DNA from: PGYT01 sp963675055
GTDB lineage: Bacteria; Bacteroidota; Ignavibacteria; Ignavibacteriales; Melioribacteraceae
NCBI GenBank assembly: GCA_963675055.2
Contig: CAXXJE010000002.1
Location: 2,232,001-2,296,000 of the forward strand
Length of the DNA: 64,000 bases
Reading direction: 5' to 3'
Shown: positions 47,361-56,754 of the stretch, piece after piece
Position numbering within the stretch: the stretch's first letter is position 1
How the letters are laid out: each line of letters opens with the position of its first letter
Position numbers and translations under genes: made by a program
Notes under the pieces: generated by a model
What the model saw: only the letters and a program-made list of their open reading frames with translations
What the model was told of the DNA's origin: nothing
Databases searched by the model: none

Positions 47361-47390
47361 CGTCTCTCCTAAAAGGGAGGCGTTTTTTTT
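47361..47390 (+). terminator. Rho-independent terminator of eno
   Basis: CGTCTCTC (47361-47368) pairs with GGGAGGCG (47375-47382) including two G-U pairs, followed by eight T residues. Begins 27 bp after the eno stop and borders the convergent kinase gene. Confidence 0.88.
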
Positions 47391-49653
47391 ATTCCTCCTC
47401 TTCAGATTCCGGGTAGAATTCTATAATGAACCTGGATCCTTTATCTTTCTCGCTCTCCACTCGTATATCGGCATTGTTCATTTGGCAATAGTTTTTAACA
47501 AGTGCGAGTCCCAAACCATTTCCTTCATATCTTCTTGTATATCCCTGGTCTTCCTGAGAGAACGGATCAAACAGATGAGGCAGGTATTCCTCGGAAATCC
47601 CTATTCCGGAATCTTCGACAATGACCTGTACTAACCCGCTATTTGATTTCTGTAATATTACTTCGACATATCCCTCGCGGGTATATTTTATAGCATTGTC
47701 AACGAGATTAACAATTATTTGCGAAACTGAATATTCATCTATATTTAGGGGAGCGATATCTTCTTTACAGTTCCTAAACTTCAGTTCAAGACCTTTTACC
47801 TTTGCGGTGCCATCGAACTCAAAAACTATCGGCTTGATAATATTCTCGGCAATATCTGTGGGTTTAATTTCAAGCTGGTATGTATTCGTCTGTATGGCTG
47901 ACATATTCAGAATAAGATCTATAGTTCTGATCAGTCTTTTGCTGCCCTGATCTATCATATCAAAACTTATTTTAATGTCATCATCAACCTTATCCTTGAT
48001 TTCATTCTTGAGAAGGTTAGTAAAACTGAGGATGCTGTTAATCGGAGTTCTAATTTCGTGTGAAATCTGTGCGAGGAATTCTGATTTTAACCTGTCCGAT
48101 CGTTCAGCATATTCTTTCGCGGATATAATCTGATTCTCAAAATTCTTTCTCTCTGTAATATCCTGTTTAATCGCTATAAAATGTGTTACTTCACCATCAA
48201 TGTTTTTAACCGGAGTGATTGTAACATCTTCATAATACTCTGTGCCGTTTTTCTTCTTGTTGATAATTTCTCCGGACCATACCTGACCGTTTAAGATGGT
48301 ATACCAGAGATTTTTATAAAAGCTCTCACTGTGCTTCCCGGATTTCATTAGTCTCGGATTTGAACCAATTAATTCATCTTTGTTGAACCCTGTAATTCTG
48401 GATATGGCTTTATTGCACCAGACAATAGTACCGTCTTTCGTTGAAATTACTATTCCATTATAAGCTGTGTCTAATGCGCTATTCTGAAGATTGATTATCT
48501 CTTCGGCCAGTTTTTTATCGGAAATGTTCGATGCGAATCCCTGAATTACAAGTTCTCCGTTATTATGTTCAATAACATTTAAACGGTCGCTTATCCATTC
48601 CCAATTTCCCTTAACGTCTTTAATCCGGTACTCAATCGATTGAATATCCCTGCTATGCGCACTCATAAGGGCTTCTTTGTAACCTTCTGCATCGGCAGGA
48701 TGAATTAACTTTATCCAGAGGAATTCATCCTTCCCGAACTCTACGGGTGTTAAACCAAGTACATTCTGAACACGAGGAGAAATGTACTGCATTCGCTGGT
48801 CCGGGGAAATCAGGTATATAATTTCCGGAGAATTCTCAACGATATTTCTGAATCGTTTCTCACTTTCCTTAACAATGATTTCAGTTTTCTTGCGGTCGCT
48901 CATATCCTGGAATACAAGCACAACCCCCTCAATTTGTCCGGAATCGCTTTTTATCGGAGCAGCGGAATCCATTATTGGTCTCGTTCTACCATCCTTTGAA
49001 ACAAGAGCAGCATGGTTTGCCAATCCAATCATGTTGCCGGAATTCAGCACTTTTTTAACCGGGTGTTCAATTGACTTACCGGTATATTCATTTACTACTT
49101 TGAAAATATTTTCAAGCGGATTATTAACCGCTTCTGCAGCCCCGTAACCGGTAAGATCTTCTGCCTGTTTGTTCATGAACTTTACAACACCGTTGCTATC
49201 GGTGGCTATTACAGCTTCCCCAATACTCTTTAGAACAGTGCTTAACCATTTGTCTTTAATCTCTAATATTCTTTCCGACTCATGTTTGTATAGCGCAATT
49301 TCAATTGCAATCTGCAATTCACGCTCATCAAATGGTTTTATCAGATAGCCTGATGGATCGGTAACTTTAGCCCTGTTTAATGTGTTATTGTCAGTGTATG
49401 CAGTCAGGAAAATTATAGGGATGTCCTGCTCGCGTTTGATTAATTCAGATGTCTGAATTCCGTCCAATTCTCCCTTAAGCATAATATCCATTAACACGAG
49501 ATCAGGGACTACATCCCTAACCTGCTTTATAGCATCTTCACCGCTTACGGCAGCACCTGCCACTTCATATCCAAGTCCTTTAATTCTATCCCGGATTTCA
49601 AGCGATACAATGCTTTCATCTTCAACTATAAATATACGTTTCTTTTGGTCCAT
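47389..49653 (-). CDS. Receiver-PAS-PAS-PAS sensor histidine kinase
   Basis: 754 aa, cytoplasmic. Receiver domain (1-120; IVEDES, phosphoacceptor in LVLMDIMLKGELDGI, LIKPFDE), three PAS domains (about 130-250, 265-385 with PAC WEWISDRL, 390-510 with IKQDITERK), HisKA (His in LAQISHEIRTPINSILSF, about 535) and HATPase (DNAIKYT, DSGIGISEEYL, YEGNGLGLALV). An N-terminal receiver suggests that it takes phosphate from another kinase; the HisKA_2 kinase gene ends 87 bp upstream on the same strand and is the natural partner. No DNA-binding output. Confidence 0.92.
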   Translation of the reverse strand: MDQKKRIFIVEDESIVSLEIRDRIKGLGYEVAGAAVSGEDAIKQVRDVVPDLVLMDIMLKGELDGIQTSELIKREQDIPIIFLTAYTDNNTLNRAKVTDPSGYLIKPFDERELQIAIEIALYKHESERILEIKDKWLSTVLKSIGEAVIATDSNGVVKFMNKQAEDLTGYGAAEAVNNPLENIFKVVNEYTGKSIEHPVKKVLNSGNMIGLANHAALVSKDGRTRPIMDSAAPIKSDSGQIEGVVLVFQDMSDRKKTEIIVKESEKRFRNIVENSPEIIYLISPDQRMQYISPRVQNVLGLTPVEFGKDEFLWIKLIHPADAEGYKEALMSAHSRDIQSIEYRIKDVKGNWEWISDRLNVIEHNNGELVIQGFASNISDKKLAEEIINLQNSALDTAYNGIVISTKDGTIVWCNKAISRITGFNKDELIGSNPRLMKSGKHSESFYKNLWYTILNGQVWSGEIINKKKNGTEYYEDVTITPVKNIDGEVTHFIAIKQDITERKNFENQIISAKEYAERSDRLKSEFLAQISHEIRTPINSILSFTNLLKNEIKDKVDDDIKISFDMIDQGSKRLIRTIDLILNMSAIQTNTYQLEIKPTDIAENIIKPIVFEFDGTAKVKGLELKFRNCKEDIAPLNIDEYSVSQIIVNLVDNAIKYTREGYVEVILQKSNSGLVQVIVEDSGIGISEEYLPHLFDPFSQEDQGYTRRYEGNGLGLALVKNYCQMNNADIRVESEKDKGSRFIIEFYPESEEEE

Positions 49654-49740
49654 CCTTATCCCGGGTATTCAGAGCAAGTTTTCATAGAAATTCATAATAT
49701 TATCGAACACAATAATCGGAAGTTTAAGTCGTCTTTTTAA

Positions 49741-51756
49741 TTAGTAGTTAAAGCTAATGCTGAAGCTTGTGCCGTTGGAGTTGCTGACCTGCAATTCAGA
49801 TTCAAGCTGCTGCCCAAGACTGTAAATCAATTGCATTCCGAGCGTATCGCATTCCTCAAGATTAAGTGTTTCAGGAATTCCTATACCATTATCTCTTATT
49901 GTCAGCTCTGCATGGTTATCTGCATGAACTGATAATTCAACAACAATTAAATTATTGTTTTCACTACGGGGTTTAAAAGTTTTGGGGAAGGCATATTTAA
50001 AACAGTTTGACAGTAGCTCATTAACCATTAATCCTAACGGCGCCGCTTTATCTATCGGTAAGAGCAACAAGTCAAGTTTATAATCCATCTGGATTCTTGT
50101 TGAAGCTGATTTGTAGGAATTTGCTATATAGCCGGATAGGTTCTTAATATATTCCGAAAAATTAATCGAGGAGAGATTCTCCGATTTATAGAGTTTTTCG
50201 TGAACAAGCGCCATCGACTTAACTCTGTTTTGACTATCAAGGAATATGTCCAGAATATTTTTGTCTTTAATCCTTTTTGACTGCAGGTACAGCAGACTTG
50301 AAATGATCTGCAGATTATTTTTAACACGATGATGGATTTCCTTAAGCAGCACTTCTTTTTCTTCAAGAGAACTTTGAAGACTCTCTGCATGCAGCTTTAA
50401 TTTATCCTCCAGGTTGGATTGTGCCAGCGCGATAGCAAGTTGAGATCCTATCTCCTTTATAATAGTAATTGTATCGGAATCGAATGCTTCCGGTTTGTCG
50501 GAGCCTACATTGAATTCCCCTATGTACTCTTCCTGGAACTTCAAAGGATAACATACATATGAATTTATTTCAACAGGTTTTATATAATCAAGAATTTCAG
50601 CGTGACCAGTATCGTCGTAGACATTTCTCTGATATACATACTCCACTTTATTGAACTTATTGATAGGCTCAATTTTAGACATATCCATTGTTTCGGTTTT
50701 CTTTAAAGTCCTGTTATTCACATATGTTATGCTGTGAACAATCATGCTGATTTTAGTAAAATCATACAGCGCAACACTTGAACGACTGAAACTAATCAGT
50801 TTATTCTTAAGATTGGATATTGTCTCAAAGATAATCTCTTCCGTAGACTTAGCTGAAATAATACCTCTGTAAATTTCTTGTAAAGCCTCAAGTCTTAAAT
50901 TATACTTGCTCAGTCTGTTCTCAGCATTTACCCTTTCCTGCACCTCGGAGATAAGTGCTGTATTAGTTTCCGCCAGTTCCGCTGTTCTTTCTCTTACTCT
51001 CAATTCCAGTTTGTCTCTTAATTCTTTCAATGACTTCGTCATCTTGTTAAATGAATTTGAAAGACTTTCAAGTTCATCACCCGATTTAACATCCGATGTA
51101 ACGGAAAAATCTCCGTCCGATATTCTTTTTACGATAGCGTCGAGATCCGTTATCGGTTTAGTGAGTCTCCTGGCAAAAAATATTGCGATTATAAATCCGA
51201 TAAATGTGAGAACAACGGATAATACTATGGCTCGGTTATTTATATTTGAAACAGCATTGTTATATGATTCAAGTGATAAGCCGACATGAATCCACCCCCA
51301 TTCTATTCCCGAGAATTTAAACTTGTGAGTGTAGTGAAATATTTCGGACTCAATAAGGTCAGAGTAAATTATTGCCGGATCCGGAGTTTTGTCCGGCAGC
51401 CAGTAACCTGCGAGTGTGTCAACACTCCAACGCTTGTTCTTAATTATCAAAGAATATCCGTCCGATCTGGTAGCCACTATATATTGAATGGAATTACTAC
51501 CTTCTATAAGTCCTAACAAGTAATCAACAATATCCGGGAAACTCTCAGTCATCAAAGCTGATTCATTCTTATTCAGTACTGAAGAAACAACATCACTGGC
51601 TTCGGATTTCATCCTGTCGAACAGAACCTGCTTCTGATAGGGAAGTCCGATTAGCACAAACATAAATATTGTTGATAGAATCAGGAGCCAGCCGAATAAC
51701 ACAACTTTTAGTAGTATCCCTTGTATCTGCAATTTTTGTTTGATGGACGAAGGCAT
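49741..51756 (-). CDS. Membrane sensor histidine kinase, HisKA_2 type with HAMP and GAF-like domains
   Basis: 671 aa. Two membrane helices (about 15-38 and 176-197) bracket a periplasmic sensor of about 135 residues. HAMP (about 198-250, RRLTKPITDLDAIVKRI) leads to a coiled coil, a GAF-like domain (about 290-445, VCYPLKFQEEYIGEFNV), the HisKA_2 phosphoacceptor motif EIHHRVKNNLQIISSLLYLQ (about 475), and an HATPase domain (DNGIGIPE). It begins 4 bp after a PhnD-like binding-protein gene, so a periplasmic binding protein probably presents ligand to this sensor, as LuxP does to LuxQ; that comparison is an inference. Confidence 0.92.
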   Translation of the reverse strand: MPSSIKQKLQIQGILLKVVLFGWLLILSTIFMFVLIGLPYQKQVLFDRMKSEASDVVSSVLNKNESALMTESFPDIVDYLLGLIEGSNSIQYIVATRSDGYSLIIKNKRWSVDTLAGYWLPDKTPDPAIIYSDLIESEIFHYTHKFKFSGIEWGWIHVGLSLESYNNAVSNINNRAIVLSVVLTFIGFIIAIFFARRLTKPITDLDAIVKRISDGDFSVTSDVKSGDELESLSNSFNKMTKSLKELRDKLELRVRERTAELAETNTALISEVQERVNAENRLSKYNLRLEALQEIYRGIISAKSTEEIIFETISNLKNKLISFSRSSVALYDFTKISMIVHSITYVNNRTLKKTETMDMSKIEPINKFNKVEYVYQRNVYDDTGHAEILDYIKPVEINSYVCYPLKFQEEYIGEFNVGSDKPEAFDSDTITIIKEIGSQLAIALAQSNLEDKLKLHAESLQSSLEEKEVLLKEIHHRVKNNLQIISSLLYLQSKRIKDKNILDIFLDSQNRVKSMALVHEKLYKSENLSSINFSEYIKNLSGYIANSYKSASTRIQMDYKLDLLLLPIDKAAPLGLMVNELLSNCFKYAFPKTFKPRSENNNLIVVELSVHADNHAELTIRDNGIGIPETLNLEECDTLGMQLIYSLGQQLESELQVSNSNGTSFSISFNY

Positions 51757-51760
51757 ATTA

Positions 51761-52690
51761 TTACTCGGATTTGGAATTCAATTTGTATTCATTAAATACT
51801 TTCCTTGCACCTTCAAGCATCTCATTATTAATTCTATAGAGATGATCAATCTTAAAAAGATTAAGAATTTGTGTCCCTCTATCATCATCCCCCATACTTA
51901 ATACCGAATTTTCAAATAACTCTTTTGTATTCTCGTCAAGTGTTTTTCTAAGTGCAAACAATCCGGTAATTATTCTCCCGAATTCACCTATTATCAGAGT
52001 TTTAGATTTTAGCTGCGGATTCATACTGATAGCTACTTCATAAGCGTTTCTGGAAATTATTCCGACGTCAGCTTTATTAAAAAACACTTCCAGTATAACT
52101 TTGGATTCATATTCGATTTGACGAACTCTTGAAAAAAACTCTCCGAGTTTGTTTATCTTTTCAAATTTATTAATCTCATTAAACAGCCACATATCAACAA
52201 TACTGTTGTAATTTTGCTGTGGGGTGAGTAACTCATTATTCTTTAGATCGCTTAACGCAGTGTAACCATTTTCCTTATTTACAATTATATAAAATTCCCG
52301 ATATGCGCGAACTCCGGAAGTTCCCGTGAAATACGGCTCAATAATACTGTCTCCATTTAACCGGAAATATTCAATTATCGGGAGACTCAGGCAATCGACA
52401 TTCTCTTCAATGATGGCTTGTTTTAATACCGGCAGCGAAGAATAAAATTTGTTTTCGAATTTGTAATTCAGGTCATATTTCCTATTTACCGCATCTGCAA
52501 ATGCATCCGCCATAACCTGAAGAGCAGCCGTAACATCATCCTGATCTACATCCAGAAGTAATTTTCCATAAGAGGCAAACTTAAAAATTCTTTCCTGTTG
52601 TGCATCCGTTGTAACGTTGAACAACAAAATTACTATCGCTAAAATTATTAAAGTGCCGGGTTGTTTAGAATATTTGTTTGTTGTATACAT
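51761..52690 (-). CDS. PhnD-like periplasmic binding protein 1
   Basis: 309 aa with an N-terminal signal segment (about 14-30, ending TDAQ). The fold resembles the phosphate/phosphonate-type binding proteins (PhnD/TAXI group): FKFASYGKLLLDV, then FNKADVGIISRNAYEVA and a C-terminal RGTQILNLFKIDHLYRI. It is a paralogue of the next gene upstream and of the truncated third copy (shared SKTLIIGE/KDRTVIIE-type and GTQILNLFK/GKQILNLFK motifs). Located 4 bp before the HisKA_2 kinase. No permease or ATPase nearby, so a sensory role is favoured over transport. Confidence 0.8.
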   Translation of the reverse strand: MYTTNKYSKQPGTLIILAIVILLFNVTTDAQQERIFKFASYGKLLLDVDQDDVTAALQVMADAFADAVNRKYDLNYKFENKFYSSLPVLKQAIIEENVDCLSLPIIEYFRLNGDSIIEPYFTGTSGVRAYREFYIIVNKENGYTALSDLKNNELLTPQQNYNSIVDMWLFNEINKFEKINKLGEFFSRVRQIEYESKVILEVFFNKADVGIISRNAYEVAISMNPQLKSKTLIIGEFGRIITGLFALRKTLDENTKELFENSVLSMGDDDRGTQILNLFKIDHLYRINNEMLEGARKVFNEYKLNSKSE

Positions 52691-52697
52691 CTTTGTA

Positions 52698-53594
52698 TTA
52701 ATTCCTGTATGATGCCATAAATTTTGAGTAATAAATTTCTTCTGTATTTTTTAAGTGTCTTTCTTCGAAGTGAAATACCTGTGTACGTTTGAACAAATTA
52801 AGAATTTGCTTTCCTCTAATAGTACCCTGAATATTATTAACGGCAGTTAAAAACCGTTGCTTTTCATCATCATTAAACTTACCGGTTAAACAAAAAATGC
52901 TGTGCAGTAATTGTGGTGAACGTTCAATAATTACAGTACGGTCTTTAATTTGGGGGTTGAGTTCACATGCAAGTTGATAAACTTTTTCACGAACAATGCA
53001 AGCATCTACATTCTTAAAAAACACAGAGTTAATGCACTTTGATTCGGATTCCATCGAATCTACTTCACTAAAAAACTCTTCCTTGGAAATCCCAACTTTG
53101 GTTTTTATTAAATAATTTAACCAGAACTCAGCTATTTCTCCAAAGCCGGTCGATGTTAATGAAATTTTCTTGTCGATCAAACCTTCCAGAGTAGAATATT
53201 TTCTGTTTGATACCAGAATATATGTCTGCGAAGTGTCTTCGGCTGTAAACAGCATTGGTTCAAGGTGCCTGCTGTCCTTTGACTTAAGGTAATTAATTGA
53301 GGAAACTACAACCATAAAGGTTTTCTCAAGGTCATAGTTCTTTTTAATATAATCTTCAGGGCTGGTTATAACAAGATTGATTTTATAATCAAGACCTCCA
53401 TCTTTAAATAAATCTGTAACCCACATTTCGAAGGATACCTGCATATCTCTCGAATCCGCTTTGGGAAAAATGTTTGAGAGCATGAGGAAGTCTAACTCTT
53501 TATTCTCTTGAGCATTTGTGAACGTTGCTGAAAGAGTAAATGTTATGATCACTATTGTGCGAATCATGTTATACATGTTATTCCTGATGTTCAT
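52698..53594 (-). CDS. PhnD-like periplasmic binding protein 2
   Basis: 298 aa, signal peptide near the start (MIRTIVIITFTLSATFTNAQ region). Binding-protein features mirror its neighbours: DLEKTFMVVVSSINYL, FFKNVDACIVREKVYQLACELNPQIKDR and GKQILNLFKRTQVFHF. The ATG overlaps the TGA of the preceding truncated copy (ATGA), which supports this start over internal Met residues. 7 bp separates it from the next paralogue. The divergence between copies suggests different ligands. Confidence 0.78.
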   Translation of the reverse strand: MNIRNNMYNMIRTIVIITFTLSATFTNAQENKELDFLMLSNIFPKADSRDMQVSFEMWVTDLFKDGGLDYKINLVITSPEDYIKKNYDLEKTFMVVVSSINYLKSKDSRHLEPMLFTAEDTSQTYILVSNRKYSTLEGLIDKKISLTSTGFGEIAEFWLNYLIKTKVGISKEEFFSEVDSMESESKCINSVFFKNVDACIVREKVYQLACELNPQIKDRTVIIERSPQLLHSIFCLTGKFNDDEKQRFLTAVNNIQGTIRGKQILNLFKRTQVFHFEERHLKNTEEIYYSKFMASYRN

Positions 53595-54007
53595 TTGCCA
53601 AGTCTATTGCTGATTTGAATTAATGATTGAACGTGATTTTCATTGAATGAAACCAACTTATCGATTGAAAAGAGACTGAGAAGTTGTATCCCGGATTCAT
53701 TATTATGAAGGTTGTCCGGAATAGAATCCAGAATCTCCTCTTTATCTGTTCCGATTATATTATTATTGTAACAAATTATTCCGGCTAAAAGACCGGGCGA
53801 GCTTTTTATAATTTTTAATCGTTCTTTTGTCTGCGGATTTAACTTACTTATTAGTTCAAGGGATTCACTAGTAACAATACAGGCATCATATTCGTTGAAA
53901 AACACAGCTAATAACATTAAACTGGCTTTGGTTGAACTGTCAGGCGCTGTCTCAGCAGAGAGCAGAGAATAATTTTGGAAAAGTAGAAGTATTATATAGA
54001 ATCTCAT
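53591..54007 (-). CDS. Internally deleted PhnD-like binding protein 3
   Basis: 138 aa. A hydrophobic leader (RFYIILLLFQNYSLLSA) is fused directly to what corresponds to the C-terminal third of the two downstream paralogues: FFNEYDACIVTSESLELISKLNPQTKERLKIIK and GIQLLSLFSIDKLV. About 170 central residues are missing relative to them, so the ligand cleft cannot form. The frame is intact and embedded in the operon by 4-bp overlaps at both ends, so it is either translated as a minimal protein or is a remnant kept for coupling. Confidence 0.65.
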   Translation of the reverse strand: MRFYIILLLFQNYSLLSAETAPDSSTKASLMLLAVFFNEYDACIVTSESLELISKLNPQTKERLKIIKSSPGLLAGIICYNNNIIGTDKEEILDSIPDNLHNNESGIQLLSLFSIDKLVSFNENHVQSLIQISNRLGK

Positions 54008-55434
54008 TGATTTACCATATTAATATTTGCCAGTTTATTTAACTGTAGTTGCAAATTTATAAGATCGAACATTGCAAGATTATGTTGAACCTTCATTATA
54101 GAGCCCATAATCTGGGACTGAAGATAATCCTCAATCGGGGCCATATTATTTTGATACGCTCGCTTTGTAAGGTCCTCATTTTCCTCTGAGAGTTTACGCG
54201 CCTCATAAGTGCTTTGCACTCTGAACTTTGCTGAAGTTAGTTCGCCAAGCACTTTATTTACTTGCATTATAATTGAGTTCTTTAACAAGTTACTTTCCTT
54301 TTGTAACTTTTTATATTCAATTTCCGACTGATCAATTTTATTGATTGTCCTGAAGCCTTCAAATAACGGGTATTCCAGCCCGATGCCGACACCGAACTGA
54401 TTCTTGTTATCACCTGTTACGTATCCGTAATTGTATTCATTATCTTTACGTTTATAGAATCCGAAGAGAGCCACATTCGGCCATAATCCGCTTTGCGCTT
54501 CACTAATTCTATTCGAATAGATCGCAATAGCATGTTCAACTTTTTTAAGTCTCGGGTTGCTTTTTAAAACTCGTTCAAGCAGTTCATCTTTGTTATCGAT
54601 AGTATTTAACTGCATTAATGAATCCGCTGCCGGCTCAAAATCCATCGAGTCAATTAGACCGGTAAGAAATCTCAGCGACTCTTTAGTCGATTTATACTTG
54701 CCTTCAATTGTCCGGACGATTCCCTTAGCCGATTCAACCATCATCTTGTTTTTCAAATAGTCCAGTTTTGTTACACTGCCTGAGCCTTTTTTATACATAG
54801 TCTCTGTCAGGCTTAGGGTCGCTTCAAGTCGTATAACTGTGCTTTTACCTGTGTTAAGCAAGTTTGACAGCATTACCAGTCCATAATATGCACGTGACGT
54901 ATTGTAAACCAATTCAGACTTTACTGCTTCATAGTCCTGCCTTGCAACTTCAATATTATTTTTTGTCTGTTCCAGTATTGAACTTATTTTACCTCCGGTA
55001 AACAGAGGGTAAACCAGCCTTAGTTCCGACTCAACAACTAATTTATCCATCAGTTTTATATTCTGCTGTGGAACTGTAATTGGTGGAATATTAATGTTAA
55101 GTATGCCTAAGTTTATTTCAGACATATCGAAGTCAAAACTGGGGAAAATATAATTCGGATCCTCATCTAGCCATGCAAGACTGGAGCTGAGCTTTAGTGA
55201 AGGGTAATTGGCCGATTCAGCCTGTCTATTCTGGGATTCGGCAATAGATATTCCAAGTTCACTACTTTGTATTAGCTCATTATTTGTTAAGGCCAGTTCG
55301 ATGCATTTTTCAAGGCTTAAAGAAAGTATCTCAGACTCGTCCTGAGACAGATCCACTTGGGCGGAAGAGTTAAACGAGAAAGTAAATAATAGTAATGAAG
55401 TTGCCGCAAATCGATAAATCAAATTTTGTATCAT
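54004..55434 (-). CDS. TolC-family outer-membrane efflux protein
   Basis: 476 aa, signal peptide (about 1-25, ending NSSAQ). Outer-membrane efflux protein pattern: LSLEKCIELALTNNELIQSSELGISIAESQ near the start, the repeated helical hairpin half with KNKMMVESAKG and LDYL, PLFTGGKISSILEQ and, in the second half, YPLFEGFRTINKIDQSE. Normally such channels pair with inner-membrane pumps and periplasmic adaptors; none is present. It overlaps by 4 bp the first of three PhnD-like genes and heads the operon that ends in sensor kinases. Confidence 0.92.
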   Translation of the reverse strand: MIQNLIYRFAATSLLLFTFSFNSSAQVDLSQDESEILSLSLEKCIELALTNNELIQSSELGISIAESQNRQAESANYPSLKLSSSLAWLDEDPNYIFPSFDFDMSEINLGILNINIPPITVPQQNIKLMDKLVVESELRLVYPLFTGGKISSILEQTKNNIEVARQDYEAVKSELVYNTSRAYYGLVMLSNLLNTGKSTVIRLEATLSLTETMYKKGSGSVTKLDYLKNKMMVESAKGIVRTIEGKYKSTKESLRFLTGLIDSMDFEPAADSLMQLNTIDNKDELLERVLKSNPRLKKVEHAIAIYSNRISEAQSGLWPNVALFGFYKRKDNEYNYGYVTGDNKNQFGVGIGLEYPLFEGFRTINKIDQSEIEYKKLQKESNLLKNSIIMQVNKVLGELTSAKFRVQSTYEARKLSEENEDLTKRAYQNNMAPIEDYLQSQIMGSIMKVQHNLAMFDLINLQLQLNKLANINMVNQ

Positions 55435-55518
55435 ATTTTATCCGGGTCATAGTGCTTAAAAGTAAAGGAATACATTCTTATTATTATCGAAAACATACCG
55501 ACTAATTTAAATGCATCG

Positions 55519-56073
55519 TTAAGTATTATGCAGAATGTTTGCATAGATTGTAAAATATTCCGCATATATCTCCTCATAAATATCATGATCGGATTTACTG
55601 AATGTAACCAAAACAATCCTGTTAATGCTTGTATTCGTAATGCTGAATTTGCGAATGCTTTCCAATGCAATTTTGCAGGCCCGTTTGAAGGGAAATCCGT
55701 AAACACCTGTGCTTATTGAAGGGAAAGCAATAGATTTTAATCCGTATCCATCAGCTAACTTCAGTGAACCAGAATAACACGAGGCCAGCAGTTCATCTTC
55801 ATGGTTCTTTCCGCCTCTCCAAACAGGTCCGACTGTATGAATTATATGATTCGCGGGCAAATTGTAAGCGCCCGTAATTTTTGCTTCTCCCGTCTCGCAG
55901 CCGTTTAGTGTTCTGCATTCTTCAAGTAAACTTGGACCGGCTGCCCTGTGAATTGCACCGTCAACTCCGCCACCGCCGAGTAGTGTTGAGTTTGCTGCGT
56001 TCACAATTGCATCCACCTTTAACGTTGTTATATCACCCAGGATCAATTCTATGGTTATATCTGTAATACTCAT
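55519..56073 (-). CDS. Macrodomain protein (O-acetyl-ADP-ribose deacetylase-like)
   Basis: 184 aa from ATG 56073 (MSITDITIELILGDIT); a five-codon upstream extension is less likely. Macrodomain signatures: VDAIVNAANSTLLGGGGVDGAIHRAAG, GEAKITGAYNLPA, HTVGPVWRGG and FPSISTGVYGFP. These enzymes remove acetyl or ADP-ribose groups from O-acetyl-ADP-ribose or ADP-ribosylated protein. Stops 84 bp before the TolC gene on the same strand; no toxin partner visible. Confidence 0.93.
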   Translation of the reverse strand: MSITDITIELILGDITTLKVDAIVNAANSTLLGGGGVDGAIHRAAGPSLLEECRTLNGCETGEAKITGAYNLPANHIIHTVGPVWRGGKNHEDELLASCYSGSLKLADGYGLKSIAFPSISTGVYGFPFKRACKIALESIRKFSITNTSINRIVLVTFSKSDHDIYEEIYAEYFTIYANILHNT

Positions 56074-56208
56074 AAATAAAAACTGCATTAAGTGAAAAGT
56101 AAAACCAAATAATTAATATTGGTTTCCGTACGGTTCCCAAAATTAAAAGAATCTGCAGGCAAAGTATTATGGAAGGGAAATTAATAAAATTATATGAGTA
56201 TTGAGAGT

Positions 56209-56715
56209 TTATTCCCGGGTAAATCGTTTTATTTCAATTTCATGCTGAGGGAATAATTCCAGCAATTCCCGGCGAGATGCGAGCTGGAAATCATCGAATT
56301 CAAAACCGGGAAGTACTGTGCATCCAAGCAGTGCAAACGAGGTTAAGTCTGCTAACCCGGCTGCGAACCAGGTATTTCGTGGAATAACAAATTGCGGGAC
56401 CTGTCCGGACGATACGTCCTTGCCGAGTGAAATTAATTTGTATTTGCCGGAAGGATCAATCGTATGGATTTTAACCGTGCATCCGTCAAGATGATGCCAT
56501 ATCTCATCAGATTCAAGTCTGTGAAATCCGCTTTGTTGATCCTGCTTCAGCAGGTAATAAATTAATGTCCCCAGGCATCTGCTGTTGTTATATCGATCGG
56601 GCAGGGAATTGGAATCAATTTTTTCAGGAGATCTGTAAATCTCGGAAAAGTATCCCCCTTCAGGATGACTTTCCATTTTCAACACGGAAATGTATTCGTC
56701 AGCCTTTTCGATCAT
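56209..56715 (-). CDS. DUF985 cupin-fold protein
   Basis: 168 aa. Matches the DUF985 pattern: HPEGGYFSEIYRS, TLIYYLLKQDQQSGFHRLESDEIWHHLDG, QFVIPRNTWFAAGL and FALLGCTVLPGFEFDDFQL. A single-domain beta-barrel cupin with conserved His residues; related proteins have been proposed as sugar epimerases but no activity is firmly known. Stands alone between the macrodomain gene and an unknown gene. Confidence 0.88.
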   Translation of the reverse strand: MIEKADEYISVLKMESHPEGGYFSEIYRSPEKIDSNSLPDRYNNSRCLGTLIYYLLKQDQQSGFHRLESDEIWHHLDGCTVKIHTIDPSGKYKLISLGKDVSSGQVPQFVIPRNTWFAAGLADLTSFALLGCTVLPGFEFDDFQLASRRELLELFPQHEIEIKRFTRE

Positions 56716-56754
56716 AGTTTATCCTAATTAATATTTAGAGATAATATTGAAAGT

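Noticed and set aside
47389..55434. Complete RND or ABC efflux system around the TolC gene
   Set aside because: No inner-membrane pump, adaptor, permease or ATPase gene is present on either side; the neighbours are binding proteins and kinases.
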